Below, piece by piece: positions 37,945 to 46,023 of a DNA stretch of 64,000 bases. This stretch comes from Shewanella mangrovisoli. GTDB lineage: Bacteria; Pseudomonadota; Gammaproteobacteria; Enterobacterales; Shewanellaceae. The stretch spans positions 3,534,001-3,598,000 of the forward strand of contig NZ_CP080412.1 in assembly GCF_019457635.1 (NCBI RefSeq), read 5' to 3'. Each line of letters starts with the position of its first letter. Within the stretch, counting starts at the first letter, position 1. The notes under the pieces are model-generated. The model was not told the origin of the DNA and made no database searches. It saw nothing but the letters and a program-made list of their open reading frames with translations. The position numbers were made by a program, and so were the translations under genes.

Positions 37945-40572
37945 TTAGAAGCGCAGTGCTACACCAAGTTTGTAGCGAGCTTCACCATCGAAGCTCCACA
38001 CTGGGTAGTTATCTTTAAACTCACTGATAACGCCTTCAGCATCAACAGGTGATACACCTTTCTGAATGCTATCTTCTTCAAGTAAGTTAACCACTTCAAA
38101 TGTCACAGATAAGTAATCAGTCACATCGTAGTTAGCACTTAAATCTAGCGTGCCGTAAGCTTGGTGCTCGCGGTTACCATAGAAGCCTGGTAATTCACGC
38201 ATCATGTACTCAGAACGCCAGTTATAAGCTACACGAGCAGAGAAATCATCGATTTCATAGTAACCCACTAAGTTAACGGTATGCTTAGATGAGTCAGAGA
38301 ACACTCCTACACGGTCCGCATAGTTTTCAGCTGGAGATGAAGCATCTGCAAAGGTGTAGTTAGCTGAGTAACCAAAACCATTGTCAAACGAGTCTTGCAA
38401 CTGCAACTCAATACCATCGATAGAGCCACCATTAGCATTGTAGTTTTCACTGACGGTCCAGCAGTCGTAGATACCAGCACCACAAGAGCTGCCACCTTGA
38501 GCGACTAAGTTAGGATCATCAATACCAATCTGTTGGTTCAGCTTTTCTCTAGTCGAAATGAAAGAGTTAACATCTTTAATGAAGTAAGTAACAGCAAATA
38601 AACCTTCACCGCTGAAGTACCATTCTAAGCTCAGATCCGCCTGAGAGGCTTTGAACGGCTGCAGATTCACGCTACCAGTCACTTTCTTCTCGTTGCCAGG
38701 CGTACCATCGTTGAAACCTGGTAACTTAGACGTGGCGAAGAGATCAGCATAGTTAGGACGAGAAATAACTTGCGCAGCTGATGCTCTTAAAATTAAATCA
38801 CTTGCCAAGTCAAACGCAATGTTCATGCTTGGTAAGACATCGTGATAGCTTGCTTTATCAGTACTTAAATCATCAGCATAAGTACCAGTTTGGCTAAACG
38901 CGTAGTAGTCAGACTCAACATCGGTAGAGATATATCTTAAACCAAAGTTACCGCGTACGCCTTCACCAGCAAAAGTAGCCATAGTGTACAGGGCTAAGTT
39001 TTTCTCTTGCAGAGTACCGTAACCAGACTTATCTAAAGTAAAGCCATCGATTGCGCCATAAGCATCTCTGATCATATTGTCAAAAATTGGCTTAGGTAAG
39101 GTAAAACCTGCGCCAGATGACATAGTGCCAGAGTAATATTCTGAGGCATCTTTTGCGACGATATTAGATGATTGTGCAGCTTCCGTCGTTTGGGTTACGT
39201 CGTGGTCCGCATAGCTAATACCTGATTTAATTGAGGTAATAACGCCAAATTCAACCGGAACTGTAATATCGAAGGTCGCAAATGATTCTTCGTCTGTGTT
39301 AGGTTGTTTTTTCAGTGCCCAACCAGCCGTTTCTAATTGACCGTTGAAGTCACCAGCATCAAATGAGTTGTTTGCAATGTTGATGTCAATAACATCACCA
39401 GTTGCATCGTAAGTCCCTGCGAAATCTTCTGGTTTACCAATTGATTGACCGTAGTTAGAAGTAAGATCGGTACCACCTTCAGCTTTAGTTTTACCGATAC
39501 GGCCTTCTAATTTGAAGTTATCTGCCTGATACGCGAAATCTAAATCCACAGTATCTGATGACATACTTGCTTTACGAGCCCATGTTTGTGCCCAAGCAAA
39601 TCCGCCGTTACCAGTGTGTTCAACTAAAGTACATACGCCTGCAGCATTTTTCTTAAGACAAGTATTCTCACCTTGCTGGGTTGGGAATAAGAAAATTGAT
39701 GTGTTAGCGTTGTTAGCATCGAGCTGTAAGCTCATTAAATTCAGACCGAATTCGAGATTATCAGTTGGTCTGTATTGGAACGCGGCATTTAAAGCAGTGC
39801 GCTCACGGTCTTGCTGGAAAGTCGTAGGAACAATTTCCCCCCAACCTAACAGAGTTTCAATACCGTTACGTTGATATTGTGTTTGATCCAAAGAACCAGC
39901 CACTAGGAAACCAAACTTCTCATCTTCCGTTTTCCAGCTGTACAAACCTGAAGTTTGTGGATCAATTTCTTCTGAAACGGTTCCGTAATCCCCTTTCGCA
40001 CTCAGGAATACTGAGTTTGCTTCTAAATCTAAAGGTTTACGAGTTTTAACAATTACTGTACCGCCGATACCACCTTCAGCGATATCTGCTTGAGATGATT
40101 TGTAAACTTGAATACCACCAACCATTTCTGGAGGCAGTAAACTGTAGTTAAAGCTACGGTCGATCGCTTGCTGGTCAAACCAACCAGTAGAAGCAACTGA
40201 ATGGCCGTTCAGTAATGTGCTCGTTAATTGGCTTGAAGCGCCACGGATAGAAACTTGCTGTCCTTGACCAAACTGACGGTTTACTGCAACGCCAGGAATA
40301 CGACCTAAAGACTCCCCTACGTCACCATCAGGGAATTTACCGATATCTTCAGCAGTCACAGCATCAACGACTGAGTCAGAAAAACGTTTGTCGTTAACAG
40401 AAGCTTTCATCGAAGCTCTCATACCGCGAACTTCAATTTTCTCAATGTTTTCTGGCACTGCCGCAGCGGCTGCTTCAGCCTCTGCAGCAACAGCTCCGAT
40501 TGAAACAGCGCTGCCGAGTAGGATAGCAATGTTTGTAGCTAGTACACTTTTCTTAAAGGATGATGGTCGCAT
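37945..40572 (-). CDS. TonB-dependent outer-membrane receptor of the nag regulon
   Basis: I start at the ATG at 40572, because AAGGGA precedes it and it opens a standard signal peptide (MRPSSFKKSVLATNIAILLG, cleavage near residue 32); a frame begins 16 codons earlier. The 875-residue protein has an Ala-rich stretch, then the plug domain with IEKIEVRGMRASM and GRIPGVAVNRQ, and ends in a typical barrel with terminal Phe (VALRF). It belongs to the TonB receptor group of polysaccharide-use loci and likely imports chito-oligosaccharides. A NagR site lies 57-74 bases upstream of the start. Confidence 0.92.
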   Translation of the reverse strand: MRPSSFKKSVLATNIAILLGSAVSIGAVAAEAEAAAAAVPENIEKIEVRGMRASMKASVNDKRFSDSVVDAVTAEDIGKFPDGDVGESLGRIPGVAVNRQFGQGQQVSIRGASSQLTSTLLNGHSVASTGWFDQQAIDRSFNYSLLPPEMVGGIQVYKSSQADIAEGGIGGTVIVKTRKPLDLEANSVFLSAKGDYGTVSEEIDPQTSGLYSWKTEDEKFGFLVAGSLDQTQYQRNGIETLLGWGEIVPTTFQQDRERTALNAAFQYRPTDNLEFGLNLMSLQLDANNANTSIFLFPTQQGENTCLKKNAAGVCTLVEHTGNGGFAWAQTWARKASMSSDTVDLDFAYQADNFKLEGRIGKTKAEGGTDLTSNYGQSIGKPEDFAGTYDATGDVIDINIANNSFDAGDFNGQLETAGWALKKQPNTDEESFATFDITVPVEFGVITSIKSGISYADHDVTQTTEAAQSSNIVAKDASEYYSGTMSSGAGFTLPKPIFDNMIRDAYGAIDGFTLDKSGYGTLQEKNLALYTMATFAGEGVRGNFGLRYISTDVESDYYAFSQTGTYADDLSTDKASYHDVLPSMNIAFDLASDLILRASAAQVISRPNYADLFATSKLPGFNDGTPGNEKKVTGSVNLQPFKASQADLSLEWYFSGEGLFAVTYFIKDVNSFISTREKLNQQIGIDDPNLVAQGGSSCGAGIYDCWTVSENYNANGGSIDGIELQLQDSFDNGFGYSANYTFADASSPAENYADRVGVFSDSSKHTVNLVGYYEIDDFSARVAYNWRSEYMMRELPGFYGNREHQAYGTLDLSANYDVTDYLSVTFEVVNLLEEDSIQKGVSPVDAEGVISEFKDNYPVWSFDGEARYKLGVALRF

Positions 40573-40628
40573 CTCGTTTCCCTTCCATAACTTTATTATC
40601 GTTTTAGTATTCATAACCATTCCGATGG

Positions 40629-40646
40629 AATGACAACGCTGTCATG
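40629..40646. promoter_or_regulatory. NagR operator upstream of the TonB receptor gene
   Basis: AATGACAACGCTGTCATG carries the full palindromic core TGACAACGCTGTCA. Confidence 0.88.
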
Positions 40647-40902
40647 TCTAGTGCAAACATTACACAATAATTAACAGCCTTGCCACAACAAAATAACTCT
40701 GGACGAAAAAAAATGTCATAAAGCGAAGTATTGAGAAGAGAAAAATCAATATAATCAAGCAAAAATAATCACTTAGATATTTTGATGTAAAATTACAACT
40801 TATAACCGAGTGTTAACAGTTGAAAAATGCCTCAGTTTGTAACAATTCAGCATTGCTATACGCGGTAAATGCTCGCACTATAAGAAGCATAATAAAAAGT
40901 AA

Positions 40903-40920
40903 GCTGACAACGCTGTCGGC
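40903..40920. promoter_or_regulatory. NagR operator upstream of nagR
   Basis: GCTGACAACGCTGTCGGC keeps the core TGACAACGCTGTC with altered flanks. It suggests autoregulation of nagR, 80 bases upstream of the start. Confidence 0.78.
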
Positions 40921-40998
40921 TTGTAAATTGCGCCTAAAGGATTTAGGTTCATCAATTAGCTAGCCCTTCGCACATTTGAATAAAGAGTTTGTAGATCA

Positions 40999-42015
40999 AT
41001 GAAAGTCACTATCAACGACGTCGCTAAATATGCTGGAGTGTCAATCAAGACAGTTTCCCGCGTAACCAATAACGAACCTTCGGTAAAACAAGCCACGGTT
41101 GATAAAGTGAACGAGGCCATCAAGGCATTAAACTACCAACCCAATCTCGCAGCCAGAAACCTTGCTGGCACAAAATCCTATGCCATTGGTTTTATTTATG
41201 ATAACCCCAACGCTTATTACATTATTGATATGCAAAACGGGATTTTGTCGGCCTGTAAAGATAAAGGCTATGAGCTGGTTATTCATCCTTGTAACGCCAA
41301 GTCTGACACCATTTGCGATGAGCTGACTCAACTCGTGAAACATTCGCGACTGGCTGGTTTAGTGTTAACCCCACCTCTTTCTGAAGATCCTAAAGTCCTT
41401 AAAGCCTTAAGTGATATTGATGCCAACTATGTGCGAATTATTGCCGGTGAAGGTGATAAAGAGCAGGATGGACTGACGATTTTAGTCAATGACAAATTTG
41501 GTGCGGTTGAAATTACTCAACATCTAATCGACTTAGGCCATAAAGAAATTGCCTTTTTAAGCGGCGATCTACACCATGAGTCCACCAAAGAGCGGTTACT
41601 TGGTTATAAACAAGCATTAACAAAAAATCGCCTGCTTCTGAATGAAGATTACATAATTGAAGGAAAATACTCATTTGAGTCGGGCGTTGAAGGGGCTAAC
41701 ACTCTGATCAAACAAAAGAACCGTCCAACAGCAATTGTTGCCTGTAACGACGAAATTGCTGCTGGGGCACTTTTTGCAGCTCGTTTAGCAGGGCTAGATA
41801 TTCCTGGCGATCTATCCATTGTCGGCTTCGAAGACAGCCCATTCTCACGCCAAACCTGGCCGAAACTGACAACAGTGCATCAACCTAACGCTGAAATTGC
41901 CCAAGTGGCAACAGAATTGTTAATCGCGAAACGCCGCGAACAAGATGCCAAGTTTGCAAAAACATTTACGCCAGAGCCTGTGATCCGAGACTCTTCAGCC
42001 TCTCCCAAACATTAA
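40999..42015 (+). CDS. nagR: LacI-family repressor of GlcNAc genes
   Basis: The 338-residue protein has an N-terminal LacI helix-turn-helix (INDVAKYAGVSIKTVSRVTN, residues 4-23) and hinge (YQPNLAARNLAG), followed by a periplasmic-binding-protein-like domain with SIVGFEDSPFSRQTWPKLTT near 270-290. It is divergent from the TonB receptor gene. The same palindrome precedes every nag transcription unit here including its own, which matches NagR of Shewanella. The likely inducer is GlcNAc or GlcNAc-6-phosphate. A terminator follows. Confidence 0.93.
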   Translation: MKVTINDVAKYAGVSIKTVSRVTNNEPSVKQATVDKVNEAIKALNYQPNLAARNLAGTKSYAIGFIYDNPNAYYIIDMQNGILSACKDKGYELVIHPCNAKSDTICDELTQLVKHSRLAGLVLTPPLSEDPKVLKALSDIDANYVRIIAGEGDKEQDGLTILVNDKFGAVEITQHLIDLGHKEIAFLSGDLHHESTKERLLGYKQALTKNRLLLNEDYIIEGKYSFESGVEGANTLIKQKNRPTAIVACNDEIAAGALFAARLAGLDIPGDLSIVGFEDSPFSRQTWPKLTTVHQPNAEIAQVATELLIAKRREQDAKFAKTFTPEPVIRDSSASPKH

Positions 42016-42034
42016 TCTCCAGCCCAGTAAGACC

Positions 42035-42073
42035 AAAACAAAACAGAGAGCCTTGGCTCTCTGTTTTGTTTTT
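42035..42073. terminator. Bidirectional terminator between nagR and the NADH dehydrogenase gene
   Basis: A long stem (AAAACAGAGAGCC with GGCTCTCTGTTTT) ends in TTTTT on the plus strand and has an A run on the other side, between convergent genes. Confidence 0.9.
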
Positions 42074-42084
42074 CAATTAATGAG

Positions 42085-43374
42085 TTAATGCAATTTCAGC
42101 TTTGGCCTTTGCCATTTCAGTAGTTTTTGCGCAATGCGATAAATAATCGCGGAGAACCAGCCATATAGGCTCGCTAAGTGTCTTTGGTATAACGAGATAT
42201 ACATGATCCTTGCGATATGTCCTTCCACGAAGAAAGTCCCTGAACGCAAATTCCCCATTAGATTACCAACCGCAGAAAAACGGCTTAAAGACACCAGAGA
42301 ACCATAGTCTTTATACACAAAAGGTTTTTCCGCCTTCCCTTGCAAACGGCTCACAATATTCTCATACAGGGTATCCGCCATTTGTGCAGCCGCTTGAGCG
42401 CGAGGTGGCACAGGTTGACCGGACTCTAGAATTAATAAAGCGCAATCCCCAAGCGCATAAATATCTTGATGACCTTTTACTCGCATACAAGCATCAACTT
42501 CCACTTGATTGCGCGGCGTAATGGGTAACTTAGAGAAGTTCTGAAACGCTTTTGGACCTTTTACACCAGCCGCCCACACTTTAAGTCCAGCTTCGATTAC
42601 ATCACCATCCTGTGTAATAAAGCCATCGCGGGTGACTTCTTTAACCTGCACCCCGATATGCAAACGGATGCCAATTTTATCCAATACCGCTTGAGCTCTT
42701 GCACTCACACGTTCGGGTAATTGTGGGAGAATTTTTGGTGATGCTTCAATAAGATGCACATCAAGATGATGCTTAGAGATATTGAGGTAGCCATACTCTT
42801 TCACCGATTCAATGACATGGTGAAGCTCTGCGGCTAATTCGACACCTGTGGCGCCAGCACCAACAATACCTATGCTGACTTTCTCTTGTGTTTCATTGAG
42901 TTGCAGTAATGCATCTAATAATTTTTGATGGAATAAGTTAGCGTTATCTAAACTATCAAGGAAAATACAATGTTTCTCAGCACCTAGGGTATTAAAGCTA
43001 TTAGAGACCCCACCTAAGGCCAGCACTAAGTAATCGTATTCAATTTGACGGGGCTCAAGCAGCAATTCACCCGAGTCACTATAAACCGCAGCAAGTTGGA
43101 TTGTTTTGGCATCGGGCTCACATTGCTCAATTTCACCACGAATGTAGCGATAACCATTCTTAAGGCCATGATCTCGATACAATAATCCCTCTATTGACTG
43201 GTCAATAACCCCGACTGCGACTTCGTGTAATTTTGGCTTCCAAATATGGATTGGGCTTTTATCAATTAAGCAAACATCGACGACATCACTACCGCCCATC
43301 TTGCGGCCTAATTTAGAGGCTAGCGCTAAACCTGCCGCCCCACCACCTACTATCACGATTCGTTTCGTAGCCAA
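42085..43374 (-). CDS. ndh: Type II NADH dehydrogenase (NDH-2)
   Basis: The 429-residue flavoprotein has two dinucleotide-binding motifs, IVIVGGGAAGLALASKLG at residues 5-22 (FAD) and IGIVGAGATGVELAAELHH near 165 (NADH). It also has YALGDCALL near residue 300 and a C-terminal amphipathic basic region. It oxidises NADH and reduces quinone at the membrane without pumping protons. The start codon is TTG at 43374 with GAGG upstream, and no ATG lies before the Rossmann motif. It is a single gene, convergent with nagR. Confidence 0.9.
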   Translation of the reverse strand: MATKRIVIVGGGAAGLALASKLGRKMGGSDVVDVCLIDKSPIHIWKPKLHEVAVGVIDQSIEGLLYRDHGLKNGYRYIRGEIEQCEPDAKTIQLAAVYSDSGELLLEPRQIEYDYLVLALGGVSNSFNTLGAEKHCIFLDSLDNANLFHQKLLDALLQLNETQEKVSIGIVGAGATGVELAAELHHVIESVKEYGYLNISKHHLDVHLIEASPKILPQLPERVSARAQAVLDKIGIRLHIGVQVKEVTRDGFITQDGDVIEAGLKVWAAGVKGPKAFQNFSKLPITPRNQVEVDACMRVKGHQDIYALGDCALLILESGQPVPPRAQAAAQMADTLYENIVSRLQGKAEKPFVYKDYGSLVSLSRFSAVGNLMGNLRSGTFFVEGHIARIMYISLYQRHLASLYGWFSAIIYRIAQKLLKWQRPKLKLH

Positions 43375-43524
43375 AATAACAACCTCAACAAGCCTATTTA
43401 AGTGGCTAAGTTATACCATGGAACAGATAAGAGATAACTACTTTAGTCTAACTAAACAGGCTATTTTGCATTAAAGATATTTCAGGAACAGAAAGACTTA
43501 GTCCCATCATTCATAAATTTTAAG

Positions 43525-43550
43525 CAACAAAAAGGGGCCTAATGGCCCCC
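43525..43550 (-). terminator. Terminator after glnB
   Basis: GGGGCC and GGCCCC form a short GC-rich stem, and the minus-strand continuation is TTTTTGTTG. It lies about 20 bases after the glnB stop. Confidence 0.85.
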
Positions 43551-43566
43551 TCTTGAAACGGATAAA

Positions 43567-43956
<390 letters not shown>

Positions 43957-44142
43957 TTACACGGGGTTAGGCGATTATTGAAGTATAGGCAGCGCTTTCC
44001 TCATAAAACACAGTTTCTATAAAACAATTCTTAGTCCGTAAAAATCTAAAAGGCTCATTGGTACCCTTCTATACTTAAACAGCTGCAGTTTTGCTTCAAA
44101 GGCTCGTAGGATGCGAGCGACATTTATAACAAAGGATCTGTT

Positions 44143-44655
44143 ATGAAAACTCTACCACATGGTTTTAGCTTGATTGAACTCATCACTACGGTATCCATTT
44201 CTACCATTCTGTTATCGATTGGTGCTCCCTCGTTAAGCGATTTCAACACGAGATTCAGAGCTGATAGTAATATCAAAGTCATCCAGCAAACACTGATGCT
44301 CGCCCGAAATCATGCCATTTCCTTCAATCGAAAAGTGACAGTCTGCGCCTTAAGCAACAATCAGTGCATATCTAACTGGCAGCTTGGTTTGACGGTATTT
44401 ATCGATGTTAACAGCAACAGTCAACTCGATAGCAATGAAACGACTATTTTTACCACTAACGCTTTTAATGCCAGAGATACTGTTATCTACAATCGAACCT
44501 TAATTCGTTTTCAACCAGATGGTCTTGCCTCTGGTACTAATGGAACATTGAAGTATTGCCCATCAAGTCCCACGAGCCCTTACTCGCGAGGGATTGTGGT
44601 AAATCAAGCTGGCAGGGCAAGACTATCGACTGATGCCAATATCCGCTGCGGATAA
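44143..44655 (+). CDS. FimT/GspH-type pseudopilin 1
   Basis: This 170-residue prepilin has the short leader MKTLPHG and then FSLIELITTVSIST, the type III signal of type IV pilins, with the conserved Glu5. A hydrophobic helix follows. A C-terminal GspH/FimT domain with HAISFNRKVTVCALSNNQC and two further cysteines near the end follows. It starts an apparent two-gene plus-strand set with the next gene, facing the minus-strand pilus genes. AAGGATCTG precedes the ATG. FimT proteins act as minor pilins in assembly or DNA binding. Confidence 0.88.
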   Translation: MKTLPHGFSLIELITTVSISTILLSIGAPSLSDFNTRFRADSNIKVIQQTLMLARNHAISFNRKVTVCALSNNQCISNWQLGLTVFIDVNSNSQLDSNETTIFTTNAFNARDTVIYNRTLIRFQPDGLASGTNGTLKYCPSSPTSPYSRGIVVNQAGRARLSTDANIRCG

Positions 44656-44809
44656 ATAGTGCCTATTGATTGAAGGCATTATCAACTGACAGCATAAAAG
44701 GATTGCGACTACCTTTTAGAAACTAAACAGCACAAAGGATGCTACTTAGATACTGAAATCCCGCCTATTCTCGCTTATACTTTAGTTTGTATAAGTGAGG
44801 GTTGAGTGC

Positions 44810-45292
44810 ATGCTAAATAAATTGCTTGGTTTCACACTAATTGAACTGATGGTTACGATTGCAGTGGCCGCAATATTATTAACCATCGGAGTACCATCTT
44901 TAATATCAGTCTATGAAGGCGTGCGCGTTAATAATAATATCGCCAAAATTCATGACATTATGGTTTTTGCCAGAAATCAAGCCGTCAGTTATGGCGCAAC
45001 AATTAAAGTTTGTGCATCAAACGGAAGTGCATGTGGTACGAATTGGGGAAATGGGATTAAAGTTATCAGCCCTGATAATAAAGATATTCGTGTTATTGAC
45101 GCATTCAATGCAAATGACAGTGTAAAAAGCAATTCGGCGAGCTTTACCTTTAGCTCTGAAGGCATGTTATCTGCAAACAGTGCTGTAGAAATCATCTATT
45201 GCCCAGGCGGCTCCGCAACAAACTCCAAGAGTGTAAACATAAGCTCTAGCGGACTAATCTCCTACGGAGCAGATGGTAAAAGCTGTTCGTAA
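44810..45292 (+). CDS. FimT/GspH-type pseudopilin 2
   Basis: I start at the ATG at 44810, giving 160 residues, a leader MLNKLLG and FTLIELMVTIAVAAILLT, the typical prepilin cleavage site and helix. A GTG five codons upstream is in frame but unlikely. The C-terminal domain resembles the first pseudopilin, with NQAVSYGATIKVCASNGSAC and a final CS near the end. A 7-bp inverted repeat (CTTATAC/GTATAAG) lies at 44774-44795, overlapping its leader. Two such genes in tandem suggest a duplication with divergence. It is convergent with the TapY2-like gene. Confidence 0.85.
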   Translation: MLNKLLGFTLIELMVTIAVAAILLTIGVPSLISVYEGVRVNNNIAKIHDIMVFARNQAVSYGATIKVCASNGSACGTNWGNGIKVISPDNKDIRVIDAFNANDSVKSNSASFTFSSEGMLSANSAVEIIYCPGGSATNSKSVNISSSGLISYGADGKSCS

Positions 45293-45320
45293 GCCAGAAG
45301 ATATGTCCGCACACATAAGC

Positions 45321-45620
45321 TTATCTCAAGGTTAGCTCATCAATTTTCTTACTGTTTTCATTAGTGAACTCTTGGCTAAGCTCAACACACTCGACTACCT
45401 CTTTAATAAAGAACTTCTTTTTATCTCCACCTACTTTTTGCTTACTAGGAAGACTAACCATATTCAAATTGACATCTTTAATCCTCCATCGATAAAACAG
45501 TACTTTATCACCATTTGTCGTTGTGACGTGGCATTTGTAATCCTGCATAACAACTGTAGGTTCCGCAGCAAACACAAATGTAGGCAAAGCTAATGCTAAA
45601 GCAATACAATATCTTATCAT
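45321..45620 (-). CDS. Small secreted protein, TapY2-like
   Basis: The 99-residue protein starts at the ATG overlapping the pilE stop (ATGA), with a signal peptide ending AFAAE-like near residue 18-20 (PTFVFA). The mature part has two cysteines (DYKCHV and EVVECVEL) and a lysine-rich middle. It is probably the small pilus protein known as TapY2 in Aeromonas and Shewanella, whose exact role is unknown. A longer upstream frame into pilE is not the real start. Confidence 0.7.
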   Translation of the reverse strand: MIRYCIALALALPTFVFAAEPTVVMQDYKCHVTTTNGDKVLFYRWRIKDVNLNMVSLPSKQKVGGDKKKFFIKEVVECVELSQEFTNENSKKIDELTLR

Positions 45621-46015
45621 TTCCAACACTCCGCAGAAGGCCCCTTTACACCAGCAGATGTCATCGTAATAGTCGCACACGTTGAGTCTCGACTAGCCTG
45701 CGAACCTTGTGCAGTCGCAGTGATAGTGAATGAACTGGTACCACTTGACGCTAAGCTATAACGCCCATGCTCTGTAACAAAAGGACTAGCGGCTAACCCC
45801 AGCTTGGTCATATCAGTCGCATAGGCTCGGTTATCCAAATAATACTGCTCTTGAAGATTCGCAACCTTCATCACCGCCGCAACACCTTCAGACCGTCCAC
45901 TCTTAACCACGTAATCAATGTATGAGGGATAGGCTATCGAAGCCAAAATCCCCACAATAACAACAGCGATCATGACTTCAATTAACGTGAACCCTTGCAG
46001 TCTATTCTTTTTCAT
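45617..46015 (-). CDS. pilE: Type IV pilin-like protein PilE
   Basis: The 132-residue prepilin has the leader MKKNRLQG and FTLIEVMIAVVIVGILASIA, with Glu5, then the long alpha helix and LQEQYYLDNRAYATDMTKLG. A C-terminal disulfide region, with two cysteines (STCATITM and AECWK), follows. It is the last pilin of a pilV-pilW-pilX-pilY1-pilE order and probably a minor pilin in that assembly complex. It starts nine bases after the pilY1 stop and overlaps the small downstream gene. Confidence 0.9.
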   Translation of the reverse strand: MKKNRLQGFTLIEVMIAVVIVGILASIAYPSYIDYVVKSGRSEGVAAVMKVANLQEQYYLDNRAYATDMTKLGLAASPFVTEHGRYSLASSGTSSFTITATAQGSQASRDSTCATITMTSAGVKGPSAECWK

Positions 46016-46023
46016 TAATGTTC

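Larger units (their letters stand above)
40573..40998. other. 426-base divergent control region of the TonB receptor and nagR
   Basis: It holds two NagR palindromes (40629-40646 and 40903-40920) and the two divergent promoters. The middle is AT-rich. No gene is seen. Confidence 0.75.

Noticed and set aside
45621..45680. N-terminal extension of the TapY2-like protein
   Set aside because: It overlaps pilE by 60 bases; the ATG at 45620 gives a clean signal peptide and the ATGA overlap.
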